Assembly: GCF_003572205.1 (NCBI RefSeq)
Contig: NZ_QXNY01000004.1
Span: 496,548 to 560,547, forward strand
DNA: 64,000 nucleotides
Origin: Algihabitans albus
GTDB lineage: Bacteria > Pseudomonadota > Alphaproteobacteria > Kiloniellales > DSM-21159
Reading direction: 5' to 3'
Shown: positions 45,666 to 53,643 of the stretch, piece after piece
Position numbering within the stretch: the stretch's first letter is position 1
Layout of the letters: each line of letters starts with the position of its first letter
Notes under the pieces: generated by a model
What the model saw: the letters and a program-made list of their open reading frames with translations, nothing else
Told to the model about the DNA's origin: nothing
The model's database searches: none
Position numbers and translations under genes: made by a program

Positions 45666-46030
45666 TCGATCATCTCATGCTGTTGCAAGACTCGGTAAAG
45701 AATTGCCTGGCCGAGACCCAGGATTTCCCAACGGGTAAACAAAACCAATGCCGAGTCCCCCAAACGCGGCGCTGCGATATTACTTGAGCGGTCACAGGGG
45801 GACAAGCGGATTTGCCCGCATTTCGGTGGACTTGTCGAGCGCCCTTGCAGGTTCGCGTGAAGCGCGCGTGCTTTGGCTTCCAAGCGGCGAAAAGGCACCG
45901 ATCGGCCGGATCCGGAACGTGTGGAATAGGCGTCTGACAGGCTCTTGCACCCCCAATTCGATTCGCCTATGTTCCGCGCCTTCACGGCAGAGTGCAGGCG
46001 GCAATGGTGTCGCTGCGTCTCGTCCGGCAA
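45666..46030 (+). other. 365-bp non-coding region upstream of tRNA-Arg
   Basis: No convincing coding frame is present. The region separates the minus-strand lipoprotein gene from the plus-strand tRNA gene and must hold both promoters. The part near 45945-45973 contains the one promoter I can propose for the tRNA. The rest (about 45700-45930) shows no recognisable repeats or strong hairpins. Confidence 0.5.
45945..45973 (+). promoter_or_regulatory. Predicted sigma-70-type promoter for tRNA-Arg
   Basis: TTGCAC at 45945-45950 and TATGTT at 45968-45973 are separated by 17 bp, a consensus spacing. Transcription would begin about 7-10 bases later, leaving a leader of about 50 bases before the tRNA. 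This is pattern recognition only. Confidence 0.5.
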
Positions 46031-46107
46031 GCGCCCGTAGCTCAACTGGATAGAGCACCTGACTACGGATCAGGAGGTTGGGAGTTCGAATCTTCCCGGG
46101 CGCGCCA
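46031..46107 (+). tRNA. tRNA-Arg (anticodon ACG)
   Basis: A 77-base cloverleaf with an encoded CCA end. The acceptor stem GCGCCCG pairs with CGGGCGC, then G and CCA. The anticodon stem CCTGA/TCAGG encloses the loop CTACGGA, giving anticodon ACG. The T arm is GGGAG-TTCGAAT-CTTCC. After A34-to-inosine editing by TadA it would read CGU, CGC and CGA codons. It is a single gene, not in a cluster. Confidence 0.96.
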
Positions 46108-46349
46108 TTCCTTGATAGCGCGCGAGCCAGCCGAAAAAATCGCTGTCGGCCAGAGTGCGCGCAGGTGTATCTGGCGTCACGTCACCCGCATGATGATGTC
46201 GGACGCGCCGCGACCGCTTTGCCTGTGGAGCCTACCATGGCCTGCTTCGCATAAGCGGGTATATCGGATACGATGGGACCCGGACGCGTCGTCCACCTTA
46301 TCTCGGCCGCCGCGCCTGCGCCGATCGCCAAGTGACTTACCGGTCTATA

Positions 46350-46913
46350 ATGCCGCTTAACATGTCCAGTAGTTCAAGTAATAGTCTTCCTCAGCCTGCC
46401 TTGCATGCACTCAATAGGGCTCTTCTAGACTATTGGCTCTCGAAGCGGAGGGACGATGGACTGCCGCGGGAGTCCGAGATCGATCCGACCGAGATTCCCC
46501 AGCTTCTCCCGGATCTGATCGTCTACGAACGGATCGAGCCAGATCATTTTCGCGTGCGGATCGTCGGCCAACGGGTCGTCATGCGGATCGGCGTAGATCC
46601 GACCGGTGCCAATATCTTCGAAGTCTTTTCCGAGCGCTTCAAAAGTAATGTCATGGCGGCCATGAACCGCGTCCTGGACGAGCCCTGCGCTCAGCTCACC
46701 ACGGTACGCGATCGCTTTCCCTCGGGTCGCGAAGGCTTGGTCGAGGTGCTTCGCCTGCCGCTGGCGGACGACAAGGGGCAGCTTCGCTACATCATTTCTT
46801 CGACAGCGGAGCTGCAGCCGCCTCTGGCCGAGGTGTCGCCGGAGCCGCCATCGCTGCTCGCCGAGCCGGTCGAAAACCTCTTTCTGACGCTGAACGCCTT
46901 GCAAACCGGATAA
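46350..46913 (+). CDS. PAS_5-domain protein (second)
   Basis: A 187-residue soluble protein of the PAS_5 family. The helix HALNRALLDYWLSKRR and the strand-rich core YERIEPDHFRVRIVGQRV, IGVDPTGANIFEVF, and LRYIISSTAELQPP correspond to the same layout as the protein at 11909-12436. The C-terminus has a Pro-rich linker and a short tail. Three possible starts exist (GTG 46332, ATG 46350, ATG 46362), and 46350 is chosen without strong ribosome-site support. No output domain is present. Confidence 0.7.
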   Translation: MPLNMSSSSSNSLPQPALHALNRALLDYWLSKRRDDGLPRESEIDPTEIPQLLPDLIVYERIEPDHFRVRIVGQRVVMRIGVDPTGANIFEVFSERFKSNVMAAMNRVLDEPCAQLTTVRDRFPSGREGLVEVLRLPLADDKGQLRYIISSTAELQPPLAEVSPEPPSLLAEPVENLFLTLNALQTG

Positions 46914-47078
46914 CGGACGCTCCGCCGTCGCGTTCGATCGAACGGTTCCATTGGACGTGCCGATAGCTGTCATTGGCGGAATCAAGTTCCCCAAAGCATC
47001 TCGTGTGCCTAGATCTCGCAGCGGTGGAGTCCCGCCGAAAGAGATATTCCGTCAGAAGCGATCAGAAGGAGGAAGACT

Positions 47079-48527
47079 ATGGCTGCGACGCCTATCACCG
47101 TTGCCCACGGGGACGGTATCGGCCCGGAAATCATGGATGCGAGTCTGCGTATCCTGCAGGCGGCCGGCGCGGAGCTTGACATCGAGACTGTCGAGATCGG
47201 CGAGGCGGTCTACAACCGCGGCAATACGGCCGGGATCGAAGCGAGCGTCTGGGACTCCCTGCGCCGGACCCGCGTCTTCTACAAAGCCCCCATCACCACG
47301 CCTCAGGGCGGCGGCTTCAAGAGCCTGAACGTGACAGTGCGCAAGTCGCTCGGTCTGTTCGCAAACGTGCGTCCTTGCGTGTCCTATCACCCCTTCGTCG
47401 AGACCAAACACCCCAAGATGGACGTGGTCGTGGTGCGGGAGAACGAAGAGGATCTCTACGCCGGCATCGAGCATCGCCAAACCGACGAGGTCGTGCAGTG
47501 CCTGAAGCTGATTTCACGTCCAGGCTCTGAGCGCATCGCCCGCTATGCCTTCGAGTATGCACGGGCGAACGGCCGCAAGAAGGTCACCTGCTTCACCAAA
47601 GACAACATCATGAAGCTGACCGACGGCCTGTTTCATAAAGTCTTCGACGAGGTCGCGGCGGATTACCCCGAGATCGAGAACGAGCACTGGATCATCGACA
47701 TCGGCGCCGCGAAGCTGGCCGACACGCCCGGCGCTTTCGACGTGGTGGTGATGCCGAACCTTTACGGCGACGTGCTGTCGGACGTCGGGGCGCAGATCGC
47801 CGGATCGGTCGGGCTGGCCGGTTCCGCCAACATCGGCGAGCACTGCGCGATGTTCGAGGCGATTCACGGGTCGGCCCCCCGCCGCGCGGGCCAGGATGTC
47901 GCCAACCCCTCCGGTCTGTTGCTGGGCGGCGTGATGATGCTGGTTCACATCGGCCAAGCCGAAGCGGCCGAGCGTGTACATAACGCTTGGCTGCGCACCC
48001 TCGAGGAGGGCATCCACACTTACGACATCTTCGCGGAGGGAGTCAGCCGCCAGAAGGTGGGTACAAGTGCCTTCGCCGACGCCGTGATCGCCCGCCTCGG
48101 GCAAAAGCCGGAGACGCTGCCGGCCGTCGTCTACAACAAGGAGGGCAAGGGTATCGCCGTCCCGCCGGCGGTGCGCTCGGCACCCAAGGTGAAGCAGACC
48201 GTTGGCGTCGATCTCTTCGTGCACTGGGCCGATGGCAGCCCGCAGCAGCTTGCCGACAAGGTGCTCCCGCTGGGCGGTAATGGCTTGAAGCTGTCGATGA
48301 TCACCAACCGCGGGGTCAAGGTCTGGCCGGAGGGTTTGCCGGAGACCTTCTGCACCGACCACTGGCGCTGCCGCTTCCTGGCCGAGGCCGACGGGTCAGC
48401 CGTCGATCACGGCCAGATCGCCGCGCTGCAGGTGCGTGCTGCCGAGTCGGGTGTCGATTTCATCAAGACCGAACATCTCTGCACCTTCGACGGCGAACCC
48501 GGCTTTTCGCTCGGCCAGGGTCAGTAG
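47079..48527 (+). CDS. icd: NADP-dependent isocitrate dehydrogenase, alphaproteobacterial long type
   Basis: A 482-residue TCA-cycle enzyme that converts isocitrate to 2-oxoglutarate. The beta-decarboxylating dehydrogenase core is visible: VAHGDGIGPEIMDA, VVVRENEEDLYAGIEH, the signature NLYGDVLSDVGAQIAG with its metal-binding Asp, and AMFEAIHGSAPRRAGQDVANP. A C-terminal domain of about 140 residues (from about residue 340) is typical of the Rickettsia-like subfamily. A very strong AAGGAGG ribosome site (47066-47072) precedes the ATG. A terminator follows. Confidence 0.93.
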   Translation: MAATPITVAHGDGIGPEIMDASLRILQAAGAELDIETVEIGEAVYNRGNTAGIEASVWDSLRRTRVFYKAPITTPQGGGFKSLNVTVRKSLGLFANVRPCVSYHPFVETKHPKMDVVVVRENEEDLYAGIEHRQTDEVVQCLKLISRPGSERIARYAFEYARANGRKKVTCFTKDNIMKLTDGLFHKVFDEVAADYPEIENEHWIIDIGAAKLADTPGAFDVVVMPNLYGDVLSDVGAQIAGSVGLAGSANIGEHCAMFEAIHGSAPRRAGQDVANPSGLLLGGVMMLVHIGQAEAAERVHNAWLRTLEEGIHTYDIFAEGVSRQKVGTSAFADAVIARLGQKPETLPAVVYNKEGKGIAVPPAVRSAPKVKQTVGVDLFVHWADGSPQQLADKVLPLGGNGLKLSMITNRGVKVWPEGLPETFCTDHWRCRFLAEADGSAVDHGQIAALQVRAAESGVDFIKTEHLCTFDGEPGFSLGQGQ

Positions 48528-48561
48528 GCGTCTCCAGCGAAAGAAAAAGGGCGAAAGAACA

Positions 48562-48593
48562 ACGGGCGGCGCGGGAGGGCGCCGCCCGTTTTT
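48562..48593 (+). terminator. Rho-independent terminator of icd
   Basis: An exact 11-bp inverted repeat (48562-48572 and 48579-48589, ACGGGCGGCGC with GCGCCGCCCGT) with a 6-base loop, directly followed by a T run. It lies 34 bp after the icd stop and before the convergent gloA end. Confidence 0.88.
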
Positions 48594-48609
48594 CAGTACG
48601 TCCGCCGCT

Positions 48610-49053
48610 TTACCAGTTGCCGGTGTTCTGCATGGAGCTCCAGGGTTCCTGGGCCGGCAGCGACTCGCCGCGCTGTAGCAACTCGATCGAGATGCCGTCC
48701 GGCGAACGGACGAAGGCCATGCGGCCATCGCGCGGCGGACGGTTGATGGTGACGCCGCCGTTCAGCAGGCGCTGACAGACCGCATAGATGTCATCCACGC
48801 GGTAAGCGAGATGCCCGAAGTTGCGACCGCCGTCGTAGTCTTCCGGGTCCCAATTGTGGGTCAGCTCGACCATGGGCGCGCGCTGGGGCGACTTGGCGCG
48901 CTCCACGTCTTCGGGCGCGGCCAGGAAAATCAGGGTGAAGCGCCCCTTCTCGTTGTCCATCCGCTCGACCTCGACCAGGCCGAGCTTGTTGCAGAAGAAG
49001 TCCAGGGACGCCTCGACGTCGCTGACTCGGACCATGGAGTGCAGGTACTGCAT
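48610..49053 (-). CDS. gloA: Lactoylglutathione lyase (glyoxalase I)
   Basis: A 147-residue VOC-fold enzyme that detoxifies methylglyoxal with glutathione. It starts YLHSMVRVSDVEASLDFF with the first metal-ligand His, continues GRFTLIFLAAPED, and has VELTHNWDPEDYDGGRNFGHLAYRV with the second Glu and His ligands. The final Glu is in SPDGISIELLQRG. Length is normal. The C-terminal tail is somewhat longer than in E. coli GloA. It is convergent with icd. Confidence 0.94.
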   Translation of the reverse strand: MQYLHSMVRVSDVEASLDFFCNKLGLVEVERMDNEKGRFTLIFLAAPEDVERAKSPQRAPMVELTHNWDPEDYDGGRNFGHLAYRVDDIYAVCQRLLNGGVTINRPPRDGRMAFVRSPDGISIELLQRGESLPAQEPWSSMQNTGNW

Positions 49054-49126
49054 ACGCGATCTCTCCGTCGTTCTCGCTTATCGGTGTTCGTTATCTGCCA
49101 TCAGGTGGAAGAAAATGCGGCGACGA

Positions 49127-49324
49127 TCAAGCCGTGCCCTTTTCGGCGAACCGCTGCCCTGGATCGCGGGCCGGCAGCTCGGCTGCGACGCCGCGCTTTT
49201 CCTCTGCGGTCAGCAGGCACCAGTCGGTGATCTCGCCGACCGAGCGGCTGCAGCCGAGGCAGAGGTTCGTCGTCTTGTCGATCTTGCAGATCGACACGCA
49301 GGGACTGGCGACGGAGTCGTCCAT
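49127..49324 (-). CDS. DUF1289 small cysteine protein
   Basis: A 65-residue DUF1289 protein. The signature SPCVSICKIDKTTNLCLGCSRSVGEI is complete, with four conserved cysteines that may bind iron or zinc. It continues with DWCLLTAEEKRGV. The ATG at 49324 (MDDSVASPC) is preceded by GAAGG and is preferred over the longer Arg-rich frame. Family members sit near housekeeping genes and have no assigned function. It lies 73 bp upstream of gloA on the same strand. Confidence 0.82.
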   Translation of the reverse strand: MDDSVASPCVSICKIDKTTNLCLGCSRSVGEITDWCLLTAEEKRGVAAELPARDPGQRFAEKGTA

Positions 49325-49540
49325 CAGGCTGCGGCCTTCGCTACGCAGCGAGAAGCGCCGCCGGCGTCGCTCTTCGGTCGTCAGTGCAAGCGGCATGGGT
49401 CCGGGTCCGTCACGAAAGGCGCAGCACCATATAGGCGCGTTTCGCGTCGCACAAAGATCCCGCAGCGCTTATGATCCGGCCGCTTCCAGCTGATCGCAGG
49501 CCCGCGACAGCACGACCCGACGCGAGACCAGTCACCCGGC

Positions 49541-51238
49541 ATGCAGAGCCTCCATGTGATCCGTCGTGCCCGCTTGATTTCGGGTTTGATCCTCTTCGCC
49601 TATGTGCTGACGCACCTGATCAATCACATGGCCGGCCTGGTCTCGCTGACCGCGATGCAGGACGTCTTGATCCTGCAGGGTTTTATCTGGAACGGCCTGG
49701 TCGGGCTGTTTTTGCTCTACGGCGCCTTCAGCGTGCACGCGGGGCTGGCGGTCTGGGCGCTCTACGCCCGACGCGACTTCCGGATGCGGCCGGGCGAGAC
49801 CTGGCAGCTTTTGCTGGGCCTCGCCATCCCGCCGCTTCTGGTCCTGCATATCGCCGGCACCCGGGGGATCGAGACTTTCCTGGGCGCGGAGGTCGGCTAT
49901 CCCCCGATCCTCCTGATCTACTTCGAGCTTTCACAGATGAGCGGCCTTCGGCAGCTGCTGGTCACGCTGATCGTCTGGATGCACGGTTGCCTCGGCCTTT
50001 ACCTCTGGCTTCGCTTCAAACCCTGGTTCCCGCGTTGGCGCAGCTGGCTGTTCGCCGCCGCTTTACTGGTGCCGACACTCTCTCTGACCGGAACCTGGAT
50101 GGCCGGCCAGTGGGCTCAGTATCGCTACGAGCAGCGGGAGCCGCCCTTCACCGAGGCGTTGGTCTCGCAGATTGCCGATCCCCGGAAGGGCGCCTTCATC
50201 GGTTCGGTGGAACGCAATGTCTGGTTGGGCTACGGCGCCTTGCTTTTGGTGGCCCTTGCCGCGCGCCGCGCGCGTCGTTTCCTCGAGCATCGGCGCGGTG
50301 TTGTGATCCTGACCTACCCCGACGGACGGCGGGTCAGGGTGCCGCAGGGCACGACGATCCTCGAGGCGAGCCGGAGCGCCGGCATCCCGCACGCTGCGCT
50401 CTGCGGCGGGCGCGGGCGCTGTTCGACCTGTCGGGTTCGGATCGGATTCGGACTTTCGTCCCTGCCGCCGGCCGACTCAGCGGAGGCGAAGGTCCTCCAT
50501 CGCGTCGGCGCCGCGCCCACCGTCCGCCTTGCCTGCCAAACCCGTCCGACCGACGATTTGGAGGTTCAGCCGCTGCTGCCGCCCAACGTCACGACCCGCG
50601 AAGCCCGTGCCCGGCCAGGCTATCTGCAGGGCGAGGAACGCGAGATCGTGGTGCTCTTCGCCGATCTGCGCGGCTTCACGCGCCTGTCCGAATCCCGTCT
50701 GCCCTTCGATGTGGTTTTTCTGCTGAACCGCTATTTTCGGACGACGGGCGAAGCGGTGGAGCGCGCCGGTGGCCGGGTGGACAAGTTCATCGGCGACGGT
50801 GTGATGGCGCTGTTCGGTGTCGGACCTGCGCTGTCGGACGACGGTCGTCAGGCCGCGCGCAATGCTTTGCAAGCGGCTCAACTGATGGCCGAGGGCCTGC
50901 AGGAGGTCGAGCGCGTGCTCGCCGGCGACCAGCCCGAGCCCCTGCGCATCGGCATCGGGATCCACATCGGTCCGGCGATCGTCGGGGAGATGGGCTGGGG
51001 TGAGGCCGTTTCTCTGACCGCCGTCGGGGACACGGTTAACACCGCCAGCCGCCTGGAACAGGCCACCAAGGACTTCGGCGCCCAACTGGTGATTTCGGCG
51101 GCCCTGGCAGAGCGCGCCGGCGTGCCGCAGGCAGGTGCCGAACGGCGTCACCTCGAACTGCGCGGCCGCAGCGAGCCGCTGGAGGTGCTGGTCTTCTCCG
51201 ACGCGCGGCAGCTCCAGCTGGCGGCGGTCGAGGCGTGA
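49541..51238 (+). CDS. cyaC: CyaC-like membrane adenylate cyclase with diheme anchor and 2Fe-2S domain
   Basis: A 565-residue class III cyclase. A six-helix membrane domain (about 10-245) carries the four-histidine signature (His 25, 66, 103 and 148) of succinate-quinone reductase-type diheme anchors. A plant-type ferredoxin domain follows (about 255-350; LCGGRGRCSTCRV plus RLACQT). The C-terminal cyclase has VVLFADLRGFT and DKFIGDGVMALFG metal and substrate residues and AVGDTVNTASRLE. The Lys and Asp residues point to ATP. S. meliloti CyaC has this layout and responds to quinone redox state. It is head-on with the phn-linked methyltransferase, with 1 bp between stops. Confidence 0.9.
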   Translation: MQSLHVIRRARLISGLILFAYVLTHLINHMAGLVSLTAMQDVLILQGFIWNGLVGLFLLYGAFSVHAGLAVWALYARRDFRMRPGETWQLLLGLAIPPLLVLHIAGTRGIETFLGAEVGYPPILLIYFELSQMSGLRQLLVTLIVWMHGCLGLYLWLRFKPWFPRWRSWLFAAALLVPTLSLTGTWMAGQWAQYRYEQREPPFTEALVSQIADPRKGAFIGSVERNVWLGYGALLLVALAARRARRFLEHRRGVVILTYPDGRRVRVPQGTTILEASRSAGIPHAALCGGRGRCSTCRVRIGFGLSSLPPADSAEAKVLHRVGAAPTVRLACQTRPTDDLEVQPLLPPNVTTREARARPGYLQGEEREIVVLFADLRGFTRLSESRLPFDVVFLLNRYFRTTGEAVERAGGRVDKFIGDGVMALFGVGPALSDDGRQAARNALQAAQLMAEGLQEVERVLAGDQPEPLRIGIGIHIGPAIVGEMGWGEAVSLTAVGDTVNTASRLEQATKDFGAQLVISAALAERAGVPQAGAERRHLELRGRSEPLEVLVFSDARQLQLAAVEA

Positions 51239-51239
51239 C

Positions 51240-51902
51240 CTAGCGCCGCTCGGCCGTGAGATGCCAATGCCAGTGGCCGGCCTTGCCGTGGTCGTCCTGG
51301 TGGAGGGTCAGCAGCTCGAAATCGGTGAAGAGCGCACAAAGTTCGGTTGCATCGCAGAAGAAGTGCGGGTGTGCCTTGTCGCCCTCCCCGGCTTCGTCGA
51401 CCCAGGTGTCCGGGGCGATCTCGTGGCCTTGGCGGAAGTGTCTGTTGCGTTTGCTCAGCATCGTGCCCTGGAAGATGCCACCGGGCCTGAGGACCCGGGC
51501 AATCTCGGCGATTGCGCCGTGTACGACGGTCGGGTCGCCGTGGTAGATCACGTTCCAGGAGAGCAGCAGGTCGAAGCGCGCGTCGCTGCAGGGCAGGCCG
51601 GTCATGGACGCCCGGTGCGCGGCGATCTCCAGCCCTTCCCGTGCCGCAGCGCCAGTCAGTTCCGCCAAGCCGGAGGGACTGGCATCCAGCGCCTCGACCC
51701 GAAACCCGAGCCGGGCCAGTGCCAGGGCATGACGCCCCACGCCGCAGCCGAGATCCAAGGCTCGCGCGGCGCCGGCCTGGCGCAGACGGGCCCCAAGCTG
51801 CACGACCTCCGGTTCTGGCACCAGCCAATCGGCGCGGCCGGCCTCGCTTTGCCAAGCGGCTTCCCAGGCCAGGTGGGCAGTATCGGTTGTCTGGAGGGTC
51901 AT
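51240..51902 (-). CDS. Class I SAM methyltransferase in the phn operon
   Basis: A 220-residue methyltransferase. The SAM loop is ALDLGCGVGRHALALARLG. The acidic strand end is VEALDASPSG, and motif IV is LLLSWNVIYHGD, followed by VLRPGGIFQGTML. It resembles TehB-like and other small-molecule methyltransferases. It starts 27 bp after the phnE stop, so it is probably the last gene of the phnD-phnC-phnE operon. An upstream in-frame start 9 codons earlier is possible. The substrate is unknown, and a link to the imported oxyanion is only inference. Confidence 0.82.
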   Translation of the reverse strand: MTLQTTDTAHLAWEAAWQSEAGRADWLVPEPEVVQLGARLRQAGAARALDLGCGVGRHALALARLGFRVEALDASPSGLAELTGAAAREGLEIAAHRASMTGLPCSDARFDLLLSWNVIYHGDPTVVHGAIAEIARVLRPGGIFQGTMLSKRNRHFRQGHEIAPDTWVDEAGEGDKAHPHFFCDATELCALFTDFELLTLHQDDHGKAGHWHWHLTAERR

Positions 51903-51929
51903 CGTCTCGCCGTCCTTGTGCCGTCCCAA

Positions 51930-52751
51930 CTACATAACCTTTGTGCGTGCCCAACTGCTGACTCGCTCGACAGCGAGGATCAGCACGAAGATGCAGAGAA
52001 TGATCGTCGCCGCCTGGTCGAACTCGAAAAAATCCATCGCGACCTTCAGCTCGATGCCGATGCCTCCAGCTCCGACCAGTCCCAGAACGACGGAGGAGCG
52101 CACGGCTTTCTCCAGAGCGAAGAGGCTGGTGTTGATGAAGCTTGGCAGAGCCGCTGGCAGAACGGCACAGGCGACGACGCCGCTGCGGCTGGCACCGATG
52201 GCGTCGAGCGCCTTCTGTGGCCCCTCGTCCACCTCTTCCATGGTTTCGGCAAAGAAGCGCCCGCAAAAGCCGATGGTGTCGACAGCCAAGGCCAAGGTTC
52301 CGGCAAAGGGACCTAGCCCTACCGTCACCACGAAAATCAAAGCCCAGACCAGGTCCGGAACCACCCGGAACAGGGCGATCAGGCCACGAGCGGCGACATA
52401 GGTCGCTTTGGCCGGGCTGTGTTTTCGGCTGGCGAGCACCGCGAGAGGCAGGCTGATCAGGACGCCGACCACCATGCCCACCAGTGCCATCTGGAAGGTC
52501 TCGAGCAGAGCCCATAGGACGGCATCGATCCGTTCGAGGTCCGGTGGGAAGGCCTTGGACAGGAAGCGCCCGAGCGCCGGAACGCCCTCGGCGAGATCCG
52601 TGAAGGACCAGTTCGTGCCCTCCAGGCTGACGATAAAGAAAGCCGCCAGGATCACCCAGGCGAGCCAAGTCAAGGGATGCGGTCGCGAGAAGCGCGGTGG
52701 CAGCCGGGTCTCCCGACGGCCGTTGGGCAGCTCCTCGGCCCGGCTAGGCAT
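51930..52751 (-). CDS. phnE: Phosphonate-type ABC transporter permease
   Basis: A 273-residue inner-membrane permease of the PhnE type. Six hydrophobic segments are present. The BPD-type loop EMEEVDEGPQKALDAIGASRSGV-like region (EEVDEGPQKALDAIGAS) docks the ATPase, followed by LPSFINTSLFALEKAVRSS and VLGLVGAGGIGIEL, typical of PhnE. The ATG overlaps the 3' end of phnC by 8 bp with a GGGGA site upstream. A TTG four codons earlier was rejected. Confidence 0.9.
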   Translation of the reverse strand: MPSRAEELPNGRRETRLPPRFSRPHPLTWLAWVILAAFFIVSLEGTNWSFTDLAEGVPALGRFLSKAFPPDLERIDAVLWALLETFQMALVGMVVGVLISLPLAVLASRKHSPAKATYVAARGLIALFRVVPDLVWALIFVVTVGLGPFAGTLALAVDTIGFCGRFFAETMEEVDEGPQKALDAIGASRSGVVACAVLPAALPSFINTSLFALEKAVRSSVVLGLVGAGGIGIELKVAMDFFEFDQAATIILCIFVLILAVERVSSWARTKVM

Positions 52752-53643
52752 AGAGATCCCCAAGATCTTCGGTTCGCAGCGTTCCAGTCTGGGCGTCGAG
52801 TGCGAGTCGTCCCTGTTTCAGCGCCAGAACGCGCTCCGCGAAGTCGAGCGCGTGTTCGAGATTGTGAGTGGTGAAGAAGAGGGTCAAACCGCGCGCCCGG
52901 GCCAGCTCTGCGAAGAGAGCCATGACCTCCTGTCCCGCTCTGGGATCGAGGCTGGCAACCGGCTCGTCGGCCATCAGCAACTCGGGGCGCTGCATCAGGG
53001 CGCGTGCAATGGCCACCCGCTGAGACTGCCCGCCGGACAGCCGATCGGCGCGACGCGCGGCCAGATCGGCCAGACCGACCTGCTCCAGGCAGTGCAGCGC
53101 TTCCTTACGCGCGGCTCTTGTGGCAAAGGCTTGGCACCAGCTGCGCGGACCCGATTGGCGGGCCTGCGCACCGTGAAGCACGTTGGTCAGCACCGAGAGG
53201 CGTCCGACGAGGTTGTGCTTCTGAAACACCAAACCGACACGAGCGCGCAGCCGCCGTAGACGCCGGCGCGGCAGGCGCGTGACCGTGTCGCCCAGAAGAC
53301 TGATGCGACCGCCGCTGGGTTCGACCAGGCGCGTGCAGCAATGCAGAAGTGTGGACTTGCCGCTTCCGTTGGCGCCGATCAGGGCGACGGTCTCGCCCAC
53401 CCCGAAGGCGAAGTCGATGCCGTTCAAGACGGGCTCGCCGGTTTCGAAGCGTTTTGTGAGGCCTTCGACGGTCAGGACGGCCCTACCTGTCGAACCGTTA
53501 GCCGCAATCCGGGACGTGACATTCGGCGCGGCCGCCTCCCGAAGTGCCGCGCCGAACGTCTCGGCTAAAGCGCGAGCGGCCTCACTCGCCAACGAACTCG
53601 CCGAACTGCGGGTGCCCGATGGCGGCGTAGGCACGCCGGACAT
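52744..53643 (-). CDS. phnC: Phosphonate-type ABC transporter ATP-binding protein
   Basis: A 299-residue ATPase. The Walker A is GANGSGKST, the Q-loop is GLVFQKHNLVGRLS, the ABC signature is LSGGQSQRVAIARAL, and Walker B is LLMADEPVASLDP, with a switch His in TTHN. The assigned ATG leaves an unusual N-terminal extension of about 55 residues (Ser/Ala-rich) that overlaps phnD by 62 bp. A TTG at 53592 is an alternative that would reduce this overlap. It is the second gene of the operon. Confidence 0.9.
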   Translation of the reverse strand: MSGVPTPPSGTRSSASSLASEAARALAETFGAALREAAAPNVTSRIAANGSTGRAVLTVEGLTKRFETGEPVLNGIDFAFGVGETVALIGANGSGKSTLLHCCTRLVEPSGGRISLLGDTVTRLPRRRLRRLRARVGLVFQKHNLVGRLSVLTNVLHGAQARQSGPRSWCQAFATRAARKEALHCLEQVGLADLAARRADRLSGGQSQRVAIARALMQRPELLMADEPVASLDPRAGQEVMALFAELARARGLTLFFTTHNLEHALDFAERVLALKQGRLALDAQTGTLRTEDLGDLYA

